Positions 1 through 5,979 of a stretch of 7,296 bases of DNA are shown piece by piece. Position 1 is the first letter of the stretch. Every line of letters starts with the position of its first letter. Origin of the DNA: an uncultured Oscillospiraceae bacterium (GTDB lineage: Bacteria > Bacillota > Clostridia > Oscillospirales > Oscillospiraceae); the NCBI GenBank assembly GCA_904398675.1, contig CAJFPI010000259.1, forward strand, positions 1-7,296. Direction: 5' to 3'. The notes beneath the pieces were generated by a model. The model ran no database searches and was not told the origin of the DNA. It saw only the letters and a program-made list of their open reading frames with translations. Made by a program: the position numbers and the translations under genes.

Positions 1-417
1 GCACAGGTGGCCGGAGAGGAGCTTGCGCAGCTCGTCGTCGGTGTACTCCTTCCCGCTCTCCAGAATCTCCACAGCGGTCATGATGAAACCGGGGGTGCAG
101 AATCCGCACTGGATGGCGGCCTCGTCGATAAAGGCCTGCTGGATGTCGCTCAGCTCCCCGTCAGGGCTCATGAGGCCCTCCAGGGTGCGGATGTGCTTTC
201 CGTCGGCCCAGGCGGCCAGGTACAGGCAGGAGTTATAGCACTCGCCGTCGATAAGGACGTTGCAGGCGCCGCACTCGCCCACCTCGCAGCCCTTCTTCAC
301 GCTGGTCAGGCGGAAATCGTTGCGCAGCATATCCGTCAGGCTGGCCCGGACGTCAACCACCTGCTCCACGTCCTTGCCGTTGATGTTGCATTTAATCAAT
401 TTAAACTGCTTGCTCAT
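1..417 (-). CDS. xdhC: Xanthine dehydrogenase iron-sulfur subunit (2x[2Fe-2S]), 3' end outside window
   Basis: This is the small electron-transfer subunit of a molybdenum hydroxylase. It passes electrons from the molybdenum centre to FAD through two [2Fe-2S] clusters. The visible 139 residues begin MSKQFKLIKCNINGK. The N-terminal plant-ferredoxin-like domain carries the cluster motif CEVGECGAC (C44, C49, C52) with a fourth ligand at C64 (YNSC). The C-terminal helical domain carries CGFC (C104, C107) and ends at the window edge in SGHLC (C139), the start of the usual C-x-C pair, so the last cysteine and about 20 residues lie outside. E. coli XdhC is about 159 residues. The ATG overlaps the stop of xdhB (ATGA, 4 bases) and has an SD, GGGAGGTG, at 425-432 inside xdhB, which indicates translational coupling. 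The name follows E. coli usage; it is not the Rhodobacter XdhC maturation chaperone. The cut is the window boundary, not a mutation. Confidence 0.95.
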   Translation of the reverse strand, partial: MSKQFKLIKCNINGKDVEQVVDVRASLTDMLRNDFRLTSVKKGCEVGECGACNVLIDGECYNSCLYLAAWADGKHIRTLEGLMSPDGELSDIQQAFIDEAAIQCGFCTPGFIMTAVEILESGKEYTDDELRKLLSGHLC

Positions 418-1298
418 GCAATCACACCTCCCGCCAGTTTACAGGATTCAATGAGGCAGCGCTTTGCCATTTCCACCGCGATGTGCTCGCGGAAGTCCTT
501 GCTGGCACGCCAGGAGTTCCGGGGATGGATATCCTGGAGCACCGCGCCGGCAAAGGCCTCCACCGTCTCCTGGGACACGCTCTTGCCGTTGGCGGCAGCC
601 TCGGCGCTGGGGGCGCGCATGGGGACAGGGCCGGCCACGCCGTAGGCGATGCGGGCGCGGACGATGGTCTTCTTGTCCTCGCTGAGCACCACGTTGACGC
701 TGCAGCCGGTGGTGGCGATATCCATGGCGTTGCGCATGGCGTACTTGATGTAGTGGCCAAAGCAGTTTTCATAGCTTGCCTTGGGGATTAGAATGGCGGT
801 CTGGATCTCGTCGGGGTGGAGGTCCACCTTGCCTGCGGAGATGTAGAACTCCTGGATGGGCAGGCGGCGCACGCCGTCCTTGCCGGTGAGCTCCACAATG
901 GCGTCCCACGCCATCAATGTGGAGGCGGAATCGGCGCTGGTGACGCCGTTGCAGGTGTTGCCGCCGATGGTGCCGGCGTTGCGGATCTGGGGGCCGCCCA
1001 CCATATCCACCGCCTCACCCAGCACGTTGATATACTTCTGGATGATGGGGTCCTTGGTGATGTGGCTGAAACTGGTGAGAGAGCCGATGCGGATGTTCTC
1101 CTCGCTGTCCAGGGAGATGCCCCGCATGCTGTCGATGCCGTAGATGGAGATCAGCTCCTTCCCGGCCCGCTTGCCCTCCCGCATCTGGACCAGCACGTCG
1201 GTTCCGCCGGCGATGATCTGGGCCTCGGGGTGCTCCAAACGAAGACGAACCGCATCCTCCACGCTCTCGGCTTCGTAAAATGCCTTCATATCATACAT
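414..1298 (-). CDS. xdhB: Xanthine dehydrogenase FAD-binding subunit
   Basis: This 294-residue protein is the FAD subunit of the three-part xanthine dehydrogenase; it takes electrons from the iron-sulfur subunit and passes them to an acceptor such as NAD+. Visible family motifs are the N-terminal FAD-binding signature IIAGGTDVLVQM (28-39), the second flavin loop GGPQIRNAGTIGGNTCNG (101-118) followed by TSADSA (120-125), KYAMRNAMDIATTGC (185-199), and the C-terminal PRNSWRASKDFR (259-270). These match remembered E. coli XdhB (about 292 residues) closely along the whole length. There is no extra cysteine-rich insertion of the kind that carries a 4Fe-4S cluster in 4-hydroxybenzoyl-CoA reductase. 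The start is supported by an SD, AAGGGAGGAG (1306-1315), seven bases upstream. Only 18 bases separate it from the end of xdhA, and it overlaps xdhC by 4 bases, so the three genes are almost certainly one transcript. Confidence 0.96.
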   Translation of the reverse strand: MYDMKAFYEAESVEDAVRLRLEHPEAQIIAGGTDVLVQMREGKRAGKELISIYGIDSMRGISLDSEENIRIGSLTSFSHITKDPIIQKYINVLGEAVDMVGGPQIRNAGTIGGNTCNGVTSADSASTLMAWDAIVELTGKDGVRRLPIQEFYISAGKVDLHPDEIQTAILIPKASYENCFGHYIKYAMRNAMDIATTGCSVNVVLSEDKKTIVRARIAYGVAGPVPMRAPSAEAAANGKSVSQETVEAFAGAVLQDIHPRNSWRASKDFREHIAVEMAKRCLIESCKLAGGVIA

Positions 1299-1316
1299 TG
1301 TCGGTCTCCTCCCTTC

Positions 1317-3605
1317 TTACAGTAAGCCCGCTGCCTTAAACTCGGTGAAGAGGATGTGGGGCGACAGGGGCGCCTTGTCGATGGCAACGCCGGTGGCCTG
1401 GAGAACCGCATTGCGGATGGCAGGCGCCGGGCTGCAGGCCGGGGGCTCGCCCAGGGCCTTGGTGCCATAGGGGCTGGTGGGCTCCGGGTTCTCCACAAAG
1501 GCGGCCTGGAGGTGGGGGTGATCCATAAAGGTGGAGAGCTTGTAGTCCAGCAGGTTGTTGTTCAGCGGGCGGCCGGTCTTTTCGTCAAACTTCAGCTCCT
1601 CGCTGAGGCCGTAGCCGATGCCCATGGACATGCCGCCGTGGACCTGGGCCTCCGCCAGCTGGGGATTGATGAGGCTGCCGCAGTCGTGAACGTTGACGAT
1701 GTTCAGCAGTTTCACCTTGCACATGGGGATGTCCACCTCCACCTCGGCAAAGGTGCAGCCGAAGGAGTAGGCGTTGTTGGTGATCTGATAGGTGCTCTCG
1801 GCGGTGATGTGCTGGCTGTGGGTGGTGCTGTAGAGGGCCGTGGTGGCCAGCTCGCCCAGATCCATCAACTCGCGCCCGTCGGTGATGCGGACGATCTTCC
1901 CGTCGATCAGGTCGATGTTGGACCGGGTCTGGCGGGTCAGCTCCGTGGCGTAGCTCAAAATCCGCTCCTTGAGCAGCTGGCCCGTCTGGCGGATGGAGAA
2001 TCCGCCGATATAGGTCTGACGGGAGGCGTAGGCGCCGGTGCCGAAGGGGGTGATATCAGTATCCTGAGTGGAGATCATATGTACGTTCTCAAAGAGGATG
2101 CCCACCGCGTCGGCAGCCATCTGGGCATAGGCGGTGTCGCAGCCCTGGCCGATCTCGGTCTCGCCGGTCTGGACCTGGATGGAGCCGTCCTGGTTGAGCA
2201 CCATGCGGCAGGAGGAGGTCTCCACGGAGATGGGCCACACGGCGGTGTTGTACCAGAAGAGGGCCATGCCGACGCCCCGGCGGACCGGGCCGGTCTGGTT
2301 GGCGTACGCCTTGCGTTTCTCCTCGTAGCCGATGAGCTCCATGCCCTTGCTCATCACCTGGTTGAAGGTGTCGTAGTAGTTCTCGTTCTTGCTGAACCCA
2401 TCCTTGAACCCCACAGGCATCACCACCTGCCGGCGGTACTCCACCGGATCCCGGCCCAGGACCTTGGCGATATCGTCCATATGGGACTCGCATGCCCACA
2501 TGGCCTGGGGGATGCCGTAGCCGCGCATGGCGCCGGCGGAGGGGCGGTTGGTGTAGATCGTGTATCCATCGCCCTCGATGTTGGGGCAGGGATAGAGCTG
2601 GGGGAAGGCATTGACGCCCTTGGCGTTGACGCCGTGGCCGTGGGAGGCGTAGGCGCCCTGGTTGGAGAAGGTCTCGATCTTCCGGGCGGCAAAGGTGCCG
2701 TCGGGCCGGACCCAGGAGATGATGTGGGTGCGGATGGCGTGGCGGACGCGGTTGGAGACAAAGGTCTCCTCCCGGCTGCAGTCGATCTTCACCGGGCGGC
2801 CGCCCACCTGGGTGGTGAGCCAGGCGCACAGCGGCTCATACAGCGCATCCTGCTTGTTGCCGAAACCGCCGCCGATGTAGGGCTTGATGATCCGCACCTT
2901 GCCCCAGGGGATGCCCAGCGCCTGGCCGCAGATGCGGCGGACGATATGGGGGATCTGGGTGGAGCTGACCACCACGATCTTCCCCGCCTCCTCATGGGCC
3001 ACGCATGCATGGTTCTCAATATGGCAGTGCTGCACGGTGGGGGTATCGTACCACCCCTCCACCTTGATAAGGCCGGGCTCCTTGATAGCCTCGGCGTAGT
3101 TGCCGTTGCGGATCTGGGTGCGGCCGATCACGTTGCCGGGATACTCGTCGTGGATCTGGGGCGCGTCCGGTTTCATGGCCTCCTGGGCGTCCAGCACAAA
3201 GGGATACTCCTCATAGGTGACCTTGACAAGGCGGGCGGCCTGGGCGGCTGCCACCTCATCCTCCGCCACCACCACGGCAACATCATCGCCGTAGTAACGG
3301 ACGTGCTGGTTCAACAGCTTGCGGTCTGCGATATCCTGGTGGCTGGGATCCGTGGACCAGGGGTGGCCCGCCGTGGGGAACTGGATGTCGGGAACATCAA
3401 AGCAGGTAAGGATCTTCACCACACCGGGGACCTTGGACGCCTCCTCCGTGTCGATGGCGGTCACCAGGCCGTGGGCCACGGTGGAGTGGACGATGCGGGT
3501 CACCAGGGTCTCCTTCCCGCACAGATCGTCGGTATATTTTGCGCGGCCGGTCGCCTTGTCAAAGGCGTCCACCCGCTTTTTGCATTGACCGACTTGTTTG
3601 CTCAT
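1317..3605 (-). CDS. xdhA: Xanthine dehydrogenase molybdenum-binding (catalytic) subunit
   Basis: This 762-residue subunit binds the molybdopterin cofactor and hydroxylates purines, most likely hypoxanthine/xanthine to urate, in the cytoplasm. An N-terminal hammerhead domain (about 15-125, with ATGRAKYTDD) is followed by two molybdopterin-binding domains. Recognisable features are STQIPHIVRR (215-224), GGGFGNKQ (245-252), the SREE segment (277-280), AMRGYG (359-364), GETEIGQG (481-488), ASRQTY (527-532), NVHDCG (638-643) and GTKALGEPP, in which E720 aligns with the catalytic glutamate of the family. The acidic residue of SREE and R361 occupy the places of the two purine-orienting residues of characterised xanthine dehydrogenases, which favours xanthine over aldehydes as substrate. 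The match to E. coli XdhA (about 752 residues) runs end to end. The ATG at 3605 has a near-perfect SD, AAGGAGGAG (3611-3619). The frame stays open far upstream, but that part lies antisense to mocA and across the promoter and is not coding. No in-frame UGA was seen, so no selenocysteine is indicated. Confidence 0.96.
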   Translation of the reverse strand: MSKQVGQCKKRVDAFDKATGRAKYTDDLCGKETLVTRIVHSTVAHGLVTAIDTEEASKVPGVVKILTCFDVPDIQFPTAGHPWSTDPSHQDIADRKLLNQHVRYYGDDVAVVVAEDEVAAAQAARLVKVTYEEYPFVLDAQEAMKPDAPQIHDEYPGNVIGRTQIRNGNYAEAIKEPGLIKVEGWYDTPTVQHCHIENHACVAHEEAGKIVVVSSTQIPHIVRRICGQALGIPWGKVRIIKPYIGGGFGNKQDALYEPLCAWLTTQVGGRPVKIDCSREETFVSNRVRHAIRTHIISWVRPDGTFAARKIETFSNQGAYASHGHGVNAKGVNAFPQLYPCPNIEGDGYTIYTNRPSAGAMRGYGIPQAMWACESHMDDIAKVLGRDPVEYRRQVVMPVGFKDGFSKNENYYDTFNQVMSKGMELIGYEEKRKAYANQTGPVRRGVGMALFWYNTAVWPISVETSSCRMVLNQDGSIQVQTGETEIGQGCDTAYAQMAADAVGILFENVHMISTQDTDITPFGTGAYASRQTYIGGFSIRQTGQLLKERILSYATELTRQTRSNIDLIDGKIVRITDGRELMDLGELATTALYSTTHSQHITAESTYQITNNAYSFGCTFAEVEVDIPMCKVKLLNIVNVHDCGSLINPQLAEAQVHGGMSMGIGYGLSEELKFDEKTGRPLNNNLLDYKLSTFMDHPHLQAAFVENPEPTSPYGTKALGEPPACSPAPAIRNAVLQATGVAIDKAPLSPHILFTEFKAAGLL

Positions 3606-3687
3606 AGCGACTCCTCCTTGTCTCATATTCTCATGCCAGACGCGAAACCACCGGAAATCCGCTGATCTCGGTTCATTCTTATTTGAC

Positions 3688-3716
3688 ATTATACTCCCTT
3701 TTTTCATTTGTGTACA
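3688..3716 (-). promoter_or_regulatory. Promoter of the xdhABC operon
   Basis: Read on the minus strand, the -10 box is a perfect TATAAT (3688-3693). It lies 17 bases downstream of TGTACA (3711-3716), which matches 4 of 6 positions of the TTGACA -35 box. The expected transcription start is near 3681, giving a leader of about 75 bases before the xdhA ATG. I see only a weak possible hairpin in that leader and no recognisable purine, xanthine or molybdenum-cofactor riboswitch. This is prediction from sequence only. Confidence 0.65.
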
Positions 3717-3725
3717 GAAGGAAAC

Positions 3726-3798
3726 TTCCAAACCGGTGATTTTATTTTTAGAATATCGCTTGCATAGCCTTGTATTTCCCGGAAAAAAAGTATACCAT
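3726..3798 (+). promoter_or_regulatory. Likely mocA promoter zone (exact boxes uncertain)
   Basis: This AT-rich stretch lies between the xdhA promoter and the mocA ribosome binding site. Two weak sigma-A-like pairs can be drawn. TTCCAA (3726-3731) with TAGAAT (3749-3754) has 17-base spacing and a 5/6 -10 box. TTGTAT (3770-3775) with TACCAT (3793-3798) also has 17-base spacing but is weaker. Neither is convincing alone. Two small inverted repeats fall here: GGAA-AC-TTCC (3720-3729) and TTTCC-C-GGAAA (3775-3785). A regulator shared with the divergent xdh promoter is possible but unproven. Confidence 0.3.
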
Positions 3799-3828
3799 AG
3801 AGAAAAACGCAAAAAGGAGCGCAGAGAC

Positions 3829-4413
3829 ATGGAACAGCGGATCGGATGCATCGTGATGGCGGCGGGGCTTGCCAGCCGGTACGGGGCCAACAAGCTGCTG
3901 GAGACGCTGGACGGGCGGACGCTGATCGAGCGGACGCTGGACACGGTGCCGCTGGAGGCGTTCGCGGCGGCGGCGGTGGTGGCCTGGCATCCGGACATAC
4001 TGGCCCTGGCGGAGCGGCGCGGCTTTCTGGCCGTGGAGAACGACCGGCCCCGGGACGGCGCCAGCCGCACGGTCCGCCTGGGGCTGCAGGCCCTGCCCCC
4101 CTGCGACGGGGCGCTGTTTTTGGTGGCGGACCAGCCTATGCTGCAGCGCCGGTCCGTGGAGGCTGTCCTCCGCCGCTGGCAGGAGGACCCATCCCGGATC
4201 GTGGGACTGGGCCGGGGGGGCCGGCGGGGCAACCCCTGCCTCTTCCCTTCCTCCCTCTTCCCGGAGCTGATGGCCCTGGAGGGGGACCGGGGCGGCAGCG
4301 CCGTCATCCAGCGGCACAGCGATCTCCTGGTGCTGGTGGAGGCGGCAGAGGAGGAGCTTTTGGACGTGGATGTGCCGGAGACGCTGCGGAAGTTTCAGGA
4401 AAAGGGGCGTTAG
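3829..4413 (+). CDS. mocA: Molybdenum cofactor cytidylyltransferase (MocA-like)
   Basis: This 194-residue cytoplasmic protein belongs to the MobA/MocA-like NTP transferase family (Rossmann-like fold). It would join CMP from CTP to molybdopterin, giving the cytosine-dinucleotide cofactor used by xanthine oxidase-family enzymes. The nucleotide-binding loop VMAAGLASRYGANKLL (9-24) is present. Its AAG in place of the LAGG of MobA favours CTP over GTP, according to published work on what sets the two enzymes apart. Other family landmarks are GASRTVRLGL (77-86), the metal-binding VADQPML (99-105), RRGNPCLFP (132-140), LEGDRGG (150-156) and the C-terminal DVDVPETL (179-186). The ATG has an SD, AAGGAG (3814-3819), nine bases upstream. 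The gene is divergent from xdhABC across 223 bases, which supports a role in finishing the cofactor for that enzyme. It is a single-gene transcript by appearance, ended by the terminator 20 bases downstream. A closely related nucleotidyltransferase of unknown substrate is the main alternative. Confidence 0.85.
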   Translation: MEQRIGCIVMAAGLASRYGANKLLETLDGRTLIERTLDTVPLEAFAAAAVVAWHPDILALAERRGFLAVENDRPRDGASRTVRLGLQALPPCDGALFLVADQPMLQRRSVEAVLRRWQEDPSRIVGLGRGGRRGNPCLFPSSLFPELMALEGDRGGSAVIQRHSDLLVLVEAAEEELLDVDVPETLRKFQEKGR

Positions 4414-4433
4414 CGTTTCAGATGCGCAAATCA

Positions 4434-4472
4434 ATCCGGCGGCCCGCATTAACGGGCCGCCGGATCTTTTTT
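4434..4472 (+). terminator. Intrinsic terminator after mocA
   Basis: A perfect 13-bp GC-rich stem, ATCCGGCGGCCCG (4434-4446) against CGGGCCGCCGGAT (4453-4465), encloses a 6-base loop, CATTAA. It is followed by C and six Ts (4467-4472). It starts 20 bases after the mocA stop. The kinase gene converges from the other side and ends at 4498. The minus-strand reading lacks a good T-run (TTGATTTG), so termination of the kinase transcript here is possible but weaker. Confidence 0.92.
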
Positions 4473-4497
4473 GCCAGCCTTGGAAAACAGCTGTCCA

Positions 4498-5769
4498 CTA
4501 CTGCCTTCCTGCCCTGCCGGGGATCTCCACTTGGCAGGAAAACACGCCCTCTCCGGCGTGGAAAAGGGCAGTTCCGCCCCGCCGCTCGGCAATGGAGCGG
4601 ATATTTTCCGTGCCGTAGCCGTGGCCCGGCTGGCTTTTGGAGGAGATCAGCCGACCGCCCAGCTCTGCAGGCGCCCGGGCGCAGGGGTTCTCGCAGCAGA
4701 GGGAAAACCGGTCTGCGCCGCCCTCCAGCTTGAGGGAAATCCACCGCTCCTCCCGGGGCAGCCGGGCGCAGGCCTCCACAGCGTTGTCCAGGATGTTGCC
4801 CAGCAGCGCCCCCAGCTCCGGCCCATCCAGCGGCAGCGCCGGCTCCACATGGATCTCCCCCCGAAGGGGGATCTTCTGCTCCGCCATGGCCGCGGCCTTG
4901 GCGTTCAACACCGTGTTCACCACCGGATGCTCGCAGAACTGCCGGGTGGAGAGCAGCCCCGGCTGGCCCTTCAGCCGCTCCAGATACTGCCGGGCCTCCT
5001 CCGTCTGATCCATCTCCAAAAGGCCGCCCAGGACGGTGAAGTGGTTGGCCATGTCATGGCGCAGGCTGCGGACCTGCCGCTGCTGCTGTTCCAGCTGGGC
5101 GTAGTAGCTCTGGTTCATCCGGAGAAGGCCCGCCTCCTGCTCCAGCCGCTCCTGCCGGGCCAGGACAGCCGCCGTATACAGCACCGCCAGGGCCGACAGC
5201 AGGAAAAACGGCATCAGCACCAGGGACGCCAGGCCGCCTCCCGCATACCGGGGCTCCACCAGGGCCACCGCCACAATGATTCCCACAAAGGGCAGAAGGG
5301 ACAGTGTTGCGATCAGCCGCCACATCTTCTCCGGAAGATGGTATTTTTTCTCCGGCAGCAGCCGCCACACCGCCAGCGCCACCACCAGCCACAGCCCCAG
5401 GCGCACCAGCACCGCCGGATCCAGCAGGGGGCTGCCCGAGAAATAGATGGCATCTGCCGCTGCACTGATGCAGGAGGTCAGGGTGTCGTACAGCATGCAC
5501 AGTGCCAGCCGCTCGGTCCGTGTTCCCCGGAAGGACAAAAACAGAAACAAAAAGGTGAGCGGCAGGGCGAATAAAATGTTCACTGGGTCGCCGATGTAGA
5601 TAATGACGCCGATGCTCAGCATCATGGCGGCATAGCGGATAATCCTCCAAAGCCTGCCGGGCCTGGGAAGAAGAAACTTTTTCATCATCCGGTCTGCCGA
5701 CACGGCACACAGCCATAAAATAACGCCATACAGAACCCACGCGCACAGCACCCCGGCAGCGAAATCCAC
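4498..5769 (-). CDS. Membrane sensor histidine kinase, GHKL (AgrC-type) family
   Basis: This 423-residue protein has a polytopic N-terminal sensor region of about six hydrophobic segments (roughly 5-23, 44-60, 63-80, 118-138, 152-171 and 180-203). A charged, Gln-rich helix (about 205-233) leads to the phosphoacceptor motif SLRHDMANHF with H238. The ATPase domain follows, with N-box LLGNILDNAVEAC (322-334; N325, N329, E332) and glycine box GHGYGTENI (382-390). This pattern is the AgrC/CitA-like GHKL kinase class, whose usual partner is a LytTR-type response regulator; no regulator gene lies next to it here. I chose the GTG start at 5769 because AAGGGGGAG precedes it at SD distance and a predicted promoter places the transcription start near 5826. 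An in-frame ATG at 5820 would add 17 polar residues but has no SD and almost no leader. The signal sensed cannot be told from sequence; a peptide ligand is typical for AgrC relatives. Confidence 0.88.
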   Translation of the reverse strand: MDFAAGVLCAWVLYGVILWLCAVSADRMMKKFLLPRPGRLWRIIRYAAMMLSIGVIIYIGDPVNILFALPLTFLFLFLSFRGTRTERLALCMLYDTLTSCISAAADAIYFSGSPLLDPAVLVRLGLWLVVALAVWRLLPEKKYHLPEKMWRLIATLSLLPFVGIIVAVALVEPRYAGGGLASLVLMPFFLLSALAVLYTAAVLARQERLEQEAGLLRMNQSYYAQLEQQQRQVRSLRHDMANHFTVLGGLLEMDQTEEARQYLERLKGQPGLLSTRQFCEHPVVNTVLNAKAAAMAEQKIPLRGEIHVEPALPLDGPELGALLGNILDNAVEACARLPREERWISLKLEGGADRFSLCCENPCARAPAELGGRLISSKSQPGHGYGTENIRSIAERRGGTALFHAGEGVFSCQVEIPGRAGRQ

Positions 5770-5832
5770 AGCTCCTGCTCCCCCTTTTCTTAAATGGTCC
5801 GCCTGTGCCGGACGGCACATGGCAGTACTGTC

Positions 5833-5861
5833 AGTGTATCACAGGCAGCGCCTATGCTCAA
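5833..5861 (-). promoter_or_regulatory. Promoter of the sensor kinase gene
   Basis: On the minus strand TTGAGC (5856-5861) and TACACT (5833-5838) are 17 bases apart, each matching 4 of 6 consensus positions. A TGA just before the -10 box gives the extended -10 form (TGn). The start of transcription would be near 5826, leaving a leader of about 57 bases to the GTG start. A small inverted repeat, ATGCT-CA-AGCAT (5854-5865), overlaps the -35 box. Confidence 0.55.
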
Positions 5862-5871
5862 GCATCATTTC

Positions 5872-5889
5872 ATCCAGACCGGTCTGGAT
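5872..5889. repeat. Perfect 18-bp palindrome between divergent promoters, candidate operator
   Basis: ATCCAGACCGGTCTGGAT reads the same on both strands with no mismatch. It sits 10 bases upstream of the kinase -35 box and 36 bases upstream of the -35 box of the CcdA–thioredoxin gene. The position suits a dimeric transcription factor acting on one or both genes. As RNA it could fold into a 7-bp hairpin with a CCGG loop followed by TTTT, but no gene ends before it, so a terminator is unlikely. The binding protein is unknown. Confidence 0.6.
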
Positions 5890-5925
5890 TTTGTGACCAA
5901 ATCACTTGACGGCCCCGCCCTGCTC

Positions 5926-5954
5926 TTGATATATTGCCATCTATCTGTTATACT
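5926..5954 (+). promoter_or_regulatory. Promoter of the CcdA–thioredoxin gene
   Basis: TTGATA (5926-5931) and TATACT (5949-5954) each fit the sigma-A consensus at 4-5 of 6 positions with the ideal 17-base spacing. TGT directly before the -10 box gives an extended -10 element. Transcription would start near 5961, only about 19 bases before the ATG, so the leader is little more than the SD AAAAGGAG (5966-5973). Confidence 0.75.
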
Positions 5955-5979
5955 TATCTCACGATAAAAGGAGACCGCT

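Noticed and set aside
1..20. Possible truncation of xdhC
   Set aside because: The reading frame is open to the window edge and stops in the middle of the second cluster motif, so this is a boundary effect and not a broken gene.
1356..3665. A 769-codon open frame on the plus strand, antisense to xdhA
   Set aside because: Its product is a monotonous run of Gly, Ala, His, Val, Leu and Asp with no domain. It mirrors the GC-biased codon positions of xdhA, which matches a known enzyme end to end. It is an antisense shadow.
3683..3711. TTGACA on the plus strand at 3683-3688 as a -35 box for mocA
   Set aside because: At 17 bases downstream the sequence is ATTTGT, a poor -10 box, and the site overlaps the much better minus-strand TATAAT of xdhA.
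3606..4307. In-frame upstream extension of xdhA adding 234 codons, including ATGs near 3626 and 3690
   Set aside because: The extension runs antisense through mocA and across the xdhA promoter. The SD and family alignment place the start at 3605. The ATG near 3690 overlaps the TATAAT box itself.
3846..4733. A 295-codon plus-strand frame overlapping mocA and running past its terminator
   Set aside because: It is Gly/Ala/Arg/Pro-rich low-complexity sequence out of frame with the real mocA and reads through a perfect terminator hairpin.
4471..5574. A 367-codon plus-strand frame antisense to the kinase gene
   Set aside because: Its Gln/His/Leu/Pro-rich composition without motifs is the typical shadow of a GC-rich gene; the kinase on the other strand has every catalytic box.
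5891..5907. TTGTGA-N5-TCACTT, resembling a CRP- or Rex-type operator upstream of the CcdA–thioredoxin promoter
   Set aside because: The spacer is one base short for both CRP (N6) and the Rex pattern, and the right arm matches in only four of six positions. It is too weak to call.
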